Assembly: GCA_964588795.1 (NCBI GenBank)
Contig: CAZPQN010000010.1
Span: 8,133 to 72,132 of the forward strand
DNA from: CAZPQN01 sp964588795
Lineage (GTDB): Bacteria; Fidelibacterota; UBA2242
Reading direction: 5' to 3'
DNA: 64,000 nt
Shown: positions 54,951 through 62,397 of the stretch, in pieces
Position numbering within the stretch: position 1 is the stretch's first letter
Layout of the letters: each line of letters starts with the position of its first letter
The notes under the pieces: generated by a model
What the model was told of the DNA's origin: nothing
Database searches by the model: none
What the model saw: only the letters and a program-made list of their open reading frames with translations
Translations under genes and position numbers: made by a program

Positions 54951-55964
54951 ATGAAACCATTGGCGTTTTTTTTAATGTTGCTTGGATGTCTGGTATTGAT
55001 GGGTTGCGCGACTCTGCCAACCGTAACCAACGTGGTTACGGCGCCGGATGCGGAGAAAATCGCCTATGCCCGGCAGAATTTCACTTACAGTCTGGCGCAT
55101 AAACAGTGGGCGATGATTGAGGAGGGCGGCGGGAAGACGGTCAAATCCCTGGCCAAGCCCAAGAATGCTCCTGAAGCCCTGAAGAAAGTGAAAAAGGTGG
55201 CGATCGTAGCGTTTGACGTGACCGTCTATCGCAAGGGCGAAAAGCGCCAGGTCCAAGGGGGATTAGTTGGCGGTGTAGTGGCTTTGGCGGAAACCTTTGA
55301 CGAGTTGGCCCGGGTCAAGAAGGAGATGGCGCCGCTCTAGGAGTTCGTGGATCAGATGTACGGCGAGCTCGGGAAAAGTTTTGAGAAGTACGGTTATACC
55401 GTCATGCCGGTCAATAAAATTTTAGCCAGTGAGGCTTATAAAAAGCTGGCGTTTGAAGAGGAAGAGAAAAAGGTCAAAGGCGCCGCCGCCGGTTGGTGGA
55501 AGGGCATGATCGAGGCGCACGGCCTGAAGAACATCGAAGCCGTCAAAGTCACCCGTCTGCCGATCGGCTTTGGTAAGGCGAATACGGTGGACAAGGTCAT
55601 CGAGAAAGTGACCGTGATGCAGAATTTGGCCAAAGGTCTGGGCGTGGATGCCGTCGTTTTGGTCGACAATACCGCGGCGCTTCAGTGGAATTTCACTGGT
55701 CAGGCGAAATTGGGCTATGGCCTCAAAGCCAAAACCGCTTCCGGGATTACCATTGACGTCTTCAGCGCGGCTGAGCCCCGGCTGATCTGGAGCGCTTCCC
55801 TCAAACCGGAAATCGGTTGTCCGACGGAGATCAAAGCCAGTCCGATTGATGCGATTATGAAATGGATCAGCCTCAGCTTGGACAAATTCGGACCGGATCT
55901 GGTCAAAACCTACAAGGATCTGGCTGACCTTGCCGTACTCAAACTGCAGGACGACACCAAGTAA
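54951..55964 (+). pseudogene. lipoprotein gene interrupted by an in-frame TAG
   Basis: The frame begins with a strong ribosome site (GCGGAGGATGT) and a lipoprotein signal with lipobox LVLMGC (Cys19). At codon 130 (55338-55340) a TAG interrupts it, but the same frame continues for 207 more codons to 55964 with no shift: LARVKKEMAPL then stop then EFVDQMYGELGKSFEKYG. The whole would be one protein of about 336 residues with CsgG/GNA1162-like strands and helices (KKVAIVAFDV, GVDAVVLVDN). Both parts keep good coding character. It could be a recent nonsense mutation, a sequencing error, or TAG read-through. Function unknown; an envelope lipoprotein. Confidence 0.75.
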
Positions 55965-55973
55965 TCGTCGGCG

Positions 55974-56474
55974 TCACCACTGTTCGTGGTGCACCGCCCG
56001 CGCGTCGTACTGCGTGCGCGGCTCCTTGCTTTCGGCAGGGTAACCGACGGCGACTAAGCTGAAAACCGCGATATTTTCGGGGAGGTGGAGCATTGCGCGC
56101 AGGAAATCGCTCGACGGTTCGACGGGATGATAACCGATCCAGACGCCGCCCAGTCCCAGCGCCGGCAGGGACAGCAGGATATTTTCCGTCGCCGCGGCGC
56201 AGTCCTGATCCCAGCGTTGGATCGCTACCTGACGGTCGCCACAGACAGCCACTGCCAGCGGAGCCGTAAAGAGCATCTTGGCATAGGGATGCCGCTCGGC
56301 AATGGCGTTCAGACTCGGTCGGTTGCGGATGACGATAAAATGCCACGGCCTGCGATTGTGGGCGGAAGGCGCCGCCATGGCGGCTTTTAAAATGGCGTCA
56401 ATTTTCTCCGGTTCCACCGGCTGATCGGTGAACTGACGGATACTGCGGCGTCGGAATATGAAATCGAGATTCAT
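55974..56474 (-). CDS. nitroreductase family protein
   Basis: The 166-residue FMN-dependent protein has the classic start LDFIFRRRSIRQFTDQPVE, with the flavin-contacting Arg-Arg-Ser-Ile-Arg, then AAMAAPSAHNRRPWHFIVI, and ALGLGGVWIGYHP near the flavin site, and AVGYPAE at the end. The length is close to the small nitroreductase class. It reduces nitro or quinone compounds with NAD(P)H, physiological substrate unknown. It abuts the membrane protein gene at 56475 (TAAATG) and so is its likely downstream partner. Confidence 0.92.
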   Translation of the reverse strand: MNLDFIFRRRSIRQFTDQPVEPEKIDAILKAAMAAPSAHNRRPWHFIVIRNRPSLNAIAERHPYAKMLFTAPLAVAVCGDRQVAIQRWDQDCAAATENILLSLPALGLGGVWIGYHPVEPSSDFLRAMLHLPENIAVFSLVAVGYPAESKEPRTQYDARAVHHEQW

Positions 56475-57020
56475 TTAATGTCCCTGTCGTTTAAAATACC
56501 AGTGATTCCAGATGAAATAGATGGCAACGGCAATCGCCACAGTCGAGACGATGAAAACCGTCACGGTGACATTGGAAGTTACCCCAAAGAGTAAAAAGGA
56601 GCCGATCATCAGAAGCGGGTGCAGAAAAAGCCAGGCAAACTGCATTTCCAGCAGAATGATCACGAAAAACAACGATAGCAGGGAAAACAATCCGGTGATC
56701 AGTACAATGCGGTAGCGCTGTGCTACGGTATCCTTGCTGGCGGGCAGTTTAGTCACCAGCTCCGGCGCTGTTTTGATATGCCGGCGACAGTACCAGAGAT
56801 CTTTATCTATCACATAGGGCACCACCTGGAACTTGTACTGCCAGAGGGTTTTGACCGGCTGGGTGTCGAAGCGCCCGCACACCGCACACGGCGGACGGTT
56901 GGCGTAGGGCTTGATTAACAGCCAGGTGACCGTGCCGATGAGTATGAACAGCAGAAAGATGATCATGGTTACCTGCTGATTATTTTTCTGGCGAAAAGCC
57001 TGTACGAATTTTGTTAACAT
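56475..57020 (-). CDS. membrane protein with a Cys3His cluster
   Basis: The 181-residue protein has one N-terminal helix (MIIFLLFILIGTVTWLLI), then a soluble part of ~70 residues, then about three helices. The soluble part has Cys45-x2-Cys48 and, 30 residues on, Cys78-x2-His81, arranged like a zinc site (CAVCGRFD, then WYCRRHIKT). No named family is recognised. I choose ATG 57020; a longer frame starting at 57092 would add 24 mostly irrelevant residues. The ribosome site is weak (GGAAAA). The stop codon overlaps the next gene's start region. Confidence 0.7.
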   Translation of the reverse strand: MLTKFVQAFRQKNNQQVTMIIFLLFILIGTVTWLLIKPYANRPPCAVCGRFDTQPVKTLWQYKFQVVPYVIDKDLWYCRRHIKTAPELVTKLPASKDTVAQRYRIVLITGLFSLLSLFFVIILLEMQFAWLFLHPLLMIGSFLLFGVTSNVTVTVFIVSTVAIAVAIYFIWNHWYFKRQGH

Positions 57021-57156
57021 GGACGAATATTTTTCCGGTTTGATAGTTAAAAAGCACCTGAAATTTAGACAATAACAAAGCATGCGCCGCAATAAAATAT
57101 CTCGCGGACGCGATCAGCCCGCGAGCCACCGAACAAACGCTGTGGTGCTTATGCCC

Positions 57157-58614
57157 TCAGGCGATTTGCCGCAGGGTCTCGGTCAGGAGGCGCCAGAATT
57201 TGGCCACCGACTGGATATGGACGCGCTCATCCGGGGAATGCGCGCCGTGAATGGTCGGGCCGATGGAAATCATGTCCATGCCGGCGTATTTTTCACCGAT
57301 GATGCCACACTCCAATCCGGCATGCACGGCTTTGACCTGGGGTTCGGAGCCGAACAGTGTTTGGTAGATTGACTTCATCTGCTTAAGGATGGCGGAGTCG
57401 AGGTTGGGAGTCCAGGCGGGATAGCCCGTGCCCTGATTGACCTTGCCGCCGGCTAAAAGCCCGATGGCCTTGACCTTGTCCGCAATGCCGATGATTTCCG
57501 TGGCGACCGAACTGCGCTGGCTGGTCAGAAAGCTGATTTGCTTCTCGCTGGTTTGAACGATGGCCGCGTTGGTGGAGGTTTCGACCAGGCCGGGCACTGC
57601 CTGACTCATCTTCTTGACGCCATGCGGCAGGGCATAGATAAAATTCAGCAGACGGTCCTGAAACTCAGGGCTGAAGACCTTGGACGGATAAGTATCGAGC
57701 TCGCTTACCGTCAAACGGACATCGCGTTCGATGCCTTTGTATTCATTTTTGAGCATAGTTTCGGCTGCAGCGATAACGCCACGCAAGGTCTTCAACTGCT
57801 CAGCACCGATCAGCAGGCGGTATTCGGTTTCCCGCGGGATGGCATTGTGCTTACTGCCGCCTTCGAGGTGGAAAAGCCGGAAGTTAATTTTTTCTGCGGC
57901 TTTCCAAAGAATACGGTTGAGCTGCTTGATGGCATTGGCGCGATTCTTGTCGATGTCGAGACCCGAATGTCCTCCGAGCAGGCCGCTGAGCTTGACTGAG
58001 ACGGCCTTGAGGTTGGCAGGGGCTTTTTCCCAATCAATATCGAGCAGGATTTCGGTGTTCTTGCCGCCGGCGCAACCGACAAAGAAAGTGTCATCCTCTT
58101 CGGTGTCGCAATTCAGCAGGATTTTGCCTTTGATGAAACCTGGTTCAAGGGCGTTGGCGCCCGTCAGGCCGGTTTCTTCGTCAATTGTAAACAAAGCTTC
58201 CAGCGGAGGATGCGCTAAGGATTTATCTTCCAGTACCGCTAAGGCCGCCGCCACTCCGATGCCGTTGTCCGAGCCGAGCGTGGTACCCTCGGCGCGTACC
58301 CATTCGCCGTCGCGGACGAGCCGGATGGGATCCTGGCGAAAGTCATGTACGGTGCCGCTGTTCTTTTCACAAACCATGTCAATGTGGCCCTGCAGAACTA
58401 CCGGCGTATGGTTTTCATAACCGGGTGTGGCAGGTTTGGAAATGCAGAGATTGCCGACCTTGTCTTTCTTAAAATGTAAATTTAATTGTTTGGCGACCCC
58501 GATGGCCCAATCGATGGCGCCGGCTTCGTGCCTGGATTCGCGCGGCACCTGGCTCAGTTCATAAAAATAGTGCCAGAGCCGTTCCGGTTGCAAGCCTTTG
58601 ATTTGATCTTTCAT
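57157..58614 (-). CDS. pepD: aminoacyl-histidine dipeptidase (M20 peptidase, PepD)
   Basis: The 485-residue cytosolic zinc dipeptidase cleaves Xaa-His dipeptides such as carnosine. The zinc ligands and catalytic residues can be seen: His78 and Asp80 in LQGHIDMV, Asp116 in TLGSDNGIG, Glu146-Glu147 in IDEETGL, with a later His in GLLGGHSGLDI and a final HGAHSPDERVH. Length and start fit PepD (MKDQIKGLQPERLWHYFYEL). AAAGGAGG precedes the ATG. Confidence 0.95.
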   Translation of the reverse strand: MKDQIKGLQPERLWHYFYELSQVPRESRHEAGAIDWAIGVAKQLNLHFKKDKVGNLCISKPATPGYENHTPVVLQGHIDMVCEKNSGTVHDFRQDPIRLVRDGEWVRAEGTTLGSDNGIGVAAALAVLEDKSLAHPPLEALFTIDEETGLTGANALEPGFIKGKILLNCDTEEDDTFFVGCAGGKNTEILLDIDWEKAPANLKAVSVKLSGLLGGHSGLDIDKNRANAIKQLNRILWKAAEKINFRLFHLEGGSKHNAIPRETEYRLLIGAEQLKTLRGVIAAAETMLKNEYKGIERDVRLTVSELDTYPSKVFSPEFQDRLLNFIYALPHGVKKMSQAVPGLVETSTNAAIVQTSEKQISFLTSQRSSVATEIIGIADKVKAIGLLAGGKVNQGTGYPAWTPNLDSAILKQMKSIYQTLFGSEPQVKAVHAGLECGIIGEKYAGMDMISIGPTIHGAHSPDERVHIQSVAKFWRLLTETLRQIA

Positions 58615-58684
58615 GCATGACCTCCTTTGGTATTTTTACACTTCCCAGTTACAAAATAAACAAAGCCCCCAAATTTCACAAGGG

Positions 58685-59887
58685 CTATTTGGTCAGCACT
58701 GCGGCGATGTGGTCTAACGCCCAATCGATTTCCTCTTTGGTAATGATTAACGGGGGCGCCAGGCGAATGACATTTTCGTGAGTTTCCTTGGCGAGGATGC
58801 CCCGCGCCATCAGCGCTTCGCAGAAACGCCGCGCCCCGCCGGCGGTTTTTTTCAGCACAATGCCGACCCATAATCCCTTGCCGCGATAGGATTCGACGTA
58901 GGGACTCTTGATCTGCTGCAATTTGGCGATTAAGTATGTGCCCAGTTCGGCGGAGCGCTGAGGTAATTTTTCCTCGACGATGATGCGGAGTGCTTCGCGG
59001 GCAATGGCGCAGGCGAGGGGATTGCCGCCGTAGGTTGAGCCATGGTCACCGGGCTTGAACACACCCAGGATTTCCTGCGAAGCAACGACCGCCGACACCG
59101 GATACATGCCGCCCGAAAGCGCCTTGCCAATGATGACCATATCCGGTTTGACCTGCTCATGCTCATAGGCGAAAAGTTTTCCGGTCCGGCCGAGTCCGCT
59201 CTGGATTTCGTCGGCGATTAACAATACCTGTTGCGCTTTGCAGAGTCGCGCGGCTTCTCGCAGAAAGCCCTCCGGCGGGACGATAATGCCGCTTTCACCC
59301 TGAATCGGTTCGACGAGAAAAGCCACTGTGTTAGCGTTGATTGCCCGCCGCAGTTGTTCAAGATTGCCGTACTCGATGACGACGAAGCCCGGAGTCAGCG
59401 GCCCGAATCCGTCCTTATATTGTTCATCGGTACTAAAGGAAACAATCGTCGTGGTGCGACCATGGAAGTTGCCACTGCAGACGATGATCTCGGCTTTGTC
59501 TTTGGGGACACCTTTGACCTTGTAGCCCCATTTACGGGCGGCTTTGATGGCCGTTTCCACGGCTTCGGCACCGCTGTTCATGGGCAACATCATCTCATAG
59601 CCGGTGAGTTCGCAGAGCTCTTGCGCCAGGAGCGGCAGTTGGTCATTGCGGAAAGCGCGGGAAGTCAGTGCCAGACGGGCACCCTGCTCCTGCAGGGCTT
59701 TGACAACGCGCGGGTGGCAATGTCCCTGATTAACCGCCGAGTAAGCCGCTAAAAAATCCATGTAGCGCTTGCCCTCAACATCCTCGACCCACACTCCGGA
59801 GCCCCTGGTCAAAACCACATCGAGCGGTTTATAATTATGGGCGCCGTACTGGTCTTCGATCTTAATATAGTCTTTGGTGGCTAACAT
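58685..59887 (-). CDS. rocD: ornithine aminotransferase
   Basis: This 400-residue class III PLP aminotransferase converts L-ornithine plus 2-oxoglutarate to glutamate 5-semialdehyde plus glutamate. It shows YGAHNYKPLDVVLTRGSGVWV, NQGHCHPRVVKAL, NSGAEAVETAIKAARKWG, and the PLP-lysine motif IIGKALSGGMYPVSA. ATG 59887 with AGGAGC upstream starts the protein MLATKDYIKIEDQYGAHNY, the family N-terminus. It lies 70 bases upstream of pepD, so both could work in peptide and amino-acid catabolism. Confidence 0.94.
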   Translation of the reverse strand: MLATKDYIKIEDQYGAHNYKPLDVVLTRGSGVWVEDVEGKRYMDFLAAYSAVNQGHCHPRVVKALQEQGARLALTSRAFRNDQLPLLAQELCELTGYEMMLPMNSGAEAVETAIKAARKWGYKVKGVPKDKAEIIVCSGNFHGRTTTIVSFSTDEQYKDGFGPLTPGFVVIEYGNLEQLRRAINANTVAFLVEPIQGESGIIVPPEGFLREAARLCKAQQVLLIADEIQSGLGRTGKLFAYEHEQVKPDMVIIGKALSGGMYPVSAVVASQEILGVFKPGDHGSTYGGNPLACAIAREALRIIVEEKLPQRSAELGTYLIAKLQQIKSPYVESYRGKGLWVGIVLKKTAGGARRFCEALMARGILAKETHENVIRLAPPLIITKEEIDWALDHIAAVLTK

Positions 59888-60056
59888 CTGTTTGCTCCTG
59901 AATTCGTCCGATTGTAGTTGTAAAAATCGGCGGGAATTTAGCAATTTTAAGCACTACAGGCATGAAGTTTTTTACTGAACGGCTGATAAACAAGGCGGGA
60001 GGTTAAGGCGTCTCCGGTCACTCCTTGGCCTGTTCCGCAGTCGGGTACAGCACACA

Positions 60057-60734
60057 TCAACGCGCCCAACCGACCGGAATCAGGTACAGGATTTTTTCCG
60101 CAGCCGGCAGACCGATGATTTGCGCTATAGCGGTATCCTCAAACGCACCGACCGGCACACTGCTTAATCCCAGTGCCACTGCCTGCAGGTGCACGTTTTG
60201 GGCGGCGTGACCGACCTCTATCCAGACGTAACGTTCTCCCCGGGAACGATAGCGGGCAGTCGTGCGCTCGAAGCAGGCGGCGAATACGATTACAGCAGGT
60301 GCGGAACGAACCGCTTCCTGGCCGAGGGCGGCATCAGCCAACTTATCGCGCAGGTCGCCGGTCGCGATCTGGCGCAGTGCGTGATTTTGCGGCAGGTAAT
60401 GAAAGATGCCGGTGCGCGTAACCAAATAGGTTTCTAACGGGAAGGTTGCCCCGGCAGAAGGAGCGGTGCGCAAACCACGCCGGGGGTCCGAAATGCCCTG
60501 CGCCGCGAAAAGCAACTGTGAAATCTGCGCTTCGGTGAGCGCTTTATCGGCAAAACTGCGCACCGAGCGCCTGCGCCAGAGAGTTTCGGTCAAACTCAGG
60601 CCGCCTTCCCGCGCTGGTGGCGGGAGTACTACTAATTCTGGCCCTGATTTTAATTGTGCTTCGGAATTCTTTGTCGACATCAACAGCCCTCCTAAAATGC
60701 TCAGATAAAGACTCCATTTAATTTTTTGCCTCAA
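60057..60734 (-). CDS. exported SagB-type nitroreductase
   Basis: The 225-residue protein resembles the SagB/ThcOx nitroreductase class: LTETLWRRRSVRSFADKALT, LFAAQGISDPRRGLRTAPSAGATFPLE, and VEVGHAAQNVHLQAVALGLSSVPVGAF with RAEKILYLIPVG at the end. Unlike most, it has an N-terminal signal-like stretch (LYLSILGGLLMS), and may be exported or anchored. Many relatives oxidise heterocycles in RiPP pathways, but no RiPP genes are nearby. TTG 60734 follows GAGGTG. Short ORFs antisense to it are shadows. Confidence 0.86.
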   Translation of the reverse strand: MRQKIKWSLYLSILGGLLMSTKNSEAQLKSGPELVVLPPPAREGGLSLTETLWRRRSVRSFADKALTEAQISQLLFAAQGISDPRRGLRTAPSAGATFPLETYLVTRTGIFHYLPQNHALRQIATGDLRDKLADAALGQEAVRSAPAVIVFAACFERTTARYRSRGERYVWIEVGHAAQNVHLQAVALGLSSVPVGAFEDTAIAQIIGLPAAEKILYLIPVGWAR

Positions 60735-60869
60735 CGCCGCACCTCGTAATTACCTGTCCGAAAATAAGTGCAAAACTCGCAATTGTCAATAGCCATTCCG
60801 GGACAAGGACAAAGACGGAACCGGAAGCGGGCGCGGAAAAGTTACTTTATGAATTGGTACTGCACACCC

Positions 60870-61073
60870 TCAGATTTTACCGCTCTGCACCAGCTGACTG
60901 AATTTCTCGAAGGAGCGGTCGTAAGTGCGTTCGACGTCGTTCGGGAAAAAACAGGCCGGGAGTTCGCGCGCCCGCAGATGATAACGCACGCAGTCACAGC
61001 ATACGCCTTTCCGGGCGCAGGGTTCATACGAGCAATTGCAATTTTTCCGGTTCTGAGTCTGCTTACACTCCAT
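60870..61073 (-). CDS. DUF6485 small Cys-rich protein
   Basis: The 67-residue protein matches DUF6485: MECKQTQNRKNCNCSYEP, then CARKGVCCDCVRYHLRARELPACFFP and TYDRSFEKFSQLV. Seven cysteines and a His suggest zinc or Fe-S binding. Its function is not known. ATG 61073 is chosen (GGAGATAAGA directly upstream), four codons inside the longest frame. The stop of the cupin gene is 11 bases upstream, so the two form a unit. Confidence 0.85.
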   Translation of the reverse strand: MECKQTQNRKNCNCSYEPCARKGVCCDCVRYHLRARELPACFFPNDVERTYDRSFEKFSQLVQSGKI

Positions 61074-61084
61074 TCTTATCTCCA

Positions 61085-61357
61085 TTAACCGAAGCGATAG
61101 TGTTTTTTGACGGGCTGAATAACTTTCCAGATACAGTTCAGTCCGAGCGGAAACGTAACCAGATCGCCTTTGTGGATTTTAACCGGAGAAGAACCATCGG
61201 GAATGACCTCCACTTCGCCTTCCAGAAAGTAACAGACTTCCGGGTCATCGTAGAACCACGGAAAAACGGAAACTTCTTTCGTCCAGATCGGCCATTGCCG
61301 GACGCCGAGTTCGGCCAGGCGGCTTTCGGAGGGGTTGGATTCGACTTTTATCTGCAT
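61085..61357 (-). CDS. cupin domain protein
   Basis: The 90-residue single-domain beta-barrel protein matches the cupin_3 (DUF861) type: LAELGVRQWPIWTKEVSVFPWFYDDPEVCYFLEGEVEVIP with the metal-ligand Glu, then KIHKGDLVTFPLGL and WKVIQPVKKHYRF. Such proteins can bind metal and small ligands, but its substrate is unknown. AAAGGAGT precedes the ATG. It is followed by the DUF6485 gene. Confidence 0.9.
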   Translation of the reverse strand: MQIKVESNPSESRLAELGVRQWPIWTKEVSVFPWFYDDPEVCYFLEGEVEVIPDGSSPVKIHKGDLVTFPLGLNCIWKVIQPVKKHYRFG

Positions 61358-61458
61358 AAGATGACTCCTTTTGTATCATCAACGCCGTTAATTTGTTAAA
61401 ATCGTTCAAGGAATGCCAGAAAAACCTGCTGGCAAATCTCGATTTCGCCCAAAGTCCG

Positions 61459-61503
61459 GAGTCTTTTAAGGTTACCTTGGTTCAACCGGAATTTTAAAGA
61501 CTC
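61459..61503 (+). repeat. inverted repeat upstream of the poly-C promoter
   Basis: GAGTCTTT (61459-61466) pairs perfectly with AAAGACTC (61496-61503) across 29 bases, with one C-G pair and a G-T wobble possible beyond the stem ends. It lies just before the -35-like TTGACT. It could be an operator or a read-through barrier. Confidence 0.4.
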
Positions 61504-61515
61504 TGAAAATTTATC

Positions 61516-61546
61516 TTGACTTTACCCCCCCCCCTTCGTATATATT
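61516..61546 (+). promoter_or_regulatory. promoter-like element with a C10 homopolymer in the spacer
   Basis: TTGACT (61516-61521) stands 17 bases before TATATA (61539-61544), or 19 before TATATT (61541-61546). The spacer holds ten C in a row (61525-61534). A tract like this in the -35/-10 spacer is the arrangement of slipped-strand phase-variable promoters such as Neisseria opc. The downstream gene is the lipoprotein at 61709. Confidence 0.35.
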
Positions 61547-61672
61547 ACAGCAGAAACTGACGGTGTACTCGATGAAGAAAATGCTAAAAGGCAACCGACT
61601 CTGTTTTCCGGTACAAACCGGATGGGGAGTGGATCATGCAAAGATTGGGATATCTTCATCGACGAGAAGTAA
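61520..61672 (+). pseudogene. possible C-terminal fragment of a lost gene
   Basis: Read in the frame of the C tract, 50 codons run open from 61520 to a TAA at 61670-61672 and read plausibly as the end of a protein (ITAETDGVLDEENAKRQPT, then GSCKDWDIFIDEK). An in-frame stop lies just before it and there is no start. A frameshift at C10 or a decayed gene could explain it. An overlapping 44-codon frame from ATG 61572 has no supporting feature. Confidence 0.25.
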
Positions 61673-61708
61673 AATACAGAACAGTTTATATTTAAGTATG
61701 GCGTAGAC

Positions 61709-62314
61709 ATGATGAAGAATTTTAAACATAGTCTGGTACAGAATAATTTCCTGCGATGCTTCTTTTGTCTTCTTCTATTTGTAATGGGCTTTTTACTGGC
61801 CTGCGATACGAACGAGAAAGAAGAAGATAATGATGGTGGGCCGGGTATTATTGTCCCCGGGAAAAGTATCGAGGGCATTAAACTGGGCGATATCCGTGAC
61901 ACCGTCCTTGCAAAGTTAGGTAACCCAGATGGTGGTATGTATGTGGATGGTCGGTTCAGATGTTGGAAGGGTTATGTGTATAGTAACTATTCATTATCCG
62001 GATTATATATATGTTTTGTTGACTACCCGACTGAATATAATCCGGATCTTGTCGATGTGATTTGGGCTGATAAAGAATATAAAGGTAAAACTCGGGATGG
62101 TATCGGCATTGGAGATACTCTACCTAATGTCCTAAGCATTTTGGGTGAACCAAATAAAATACTTCCCCTACAATCGAATCCGAAACATTTTCACGCAATT
62201 TATTGTTTTGGGAAACACTTTTTAAACGTTATTTATGATGATAATAAAGTATATGGTTTTTATTTCGGGTACTATTTCCCGATGCCCGAAGATACTATCT
62301 ATTCCTGTAAATGA
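61709..62314 (+). CDS. AT-rich lipoprotein with two SmpA/OmlA-like repeats
   Basis: The 201-residue protein has a long basic N-terminus, a hydrophobic signal (CLLLFVMGFLLAC) and lipobox Cys32, with Asp at +2. An acidic linker (EKEEDNDGG) follows. The mature part holds two copies of one motif: GIKLGDIRDTVLAKLGNP (~66-83) and GIGIGDTLPNVLSILGEP (~131-148). This fits the G-x-x-x-G-D-x4-V-L-x2-LG-x-P pattern of BLIP/SmpA-like folds, which commonly sit in envelope complexes. No enzymatic motif is seen. The ATG lacks a clear ribosome site. Codon use is AT-rich, unlike the rest of the window. Confidence 0.7.
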   Translation: MMKNFKHSLVQNNFLRCFFCLLLFVMGFLLACDTNEKEEDNDGGPGIIVPGKSIEGIKLGDIRDTVLAKLGNPDGGMYVDGRFRCWKGYVYSNYSLSGLYICFVDYPTEYNPDLVDVIWADKEYKGKTRDGIGIGDTLPNVLSILGEPNKILPLQSNPKHFHAIYCFGKHFLNVIYDDNKVYGFYFGYYFPMPEDTIYSCK

Positions 62315-62397
62315 TACTTTTATGCAAATTATCATTTAATCTTTAAAAAGGATATCCTAATAGAAATAACTTACAACAATATTAACAGGAGGGAAAA

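Larger units (their letters stand above)
61358..61708. other. intergenic region with inverted repeat, C10 tract and an ORF fragment
   Basis: This divergent spacer of 351 bases lies between the cupin gene (minus) and the AT-rich lipoprotein gene (plus). It holds the inverted repeat, the poly-C promoter-like element and two short overlapping frames on the plus strand, which are listed or discussed separately. No tRNA or other RNA gene was seen. Confidence 0.5.

Noticed and set aside
57731..58420. 229-residue plus-strand frame within pepD
   Set aside because: Antisense shadow with Ser/Arg-rich low-complexity composition.
61572..61706. 44-codon plus-strand frame from an ATG
   Set aside because: No ribosome site, no family features, and it overlaps another better-looking frame.
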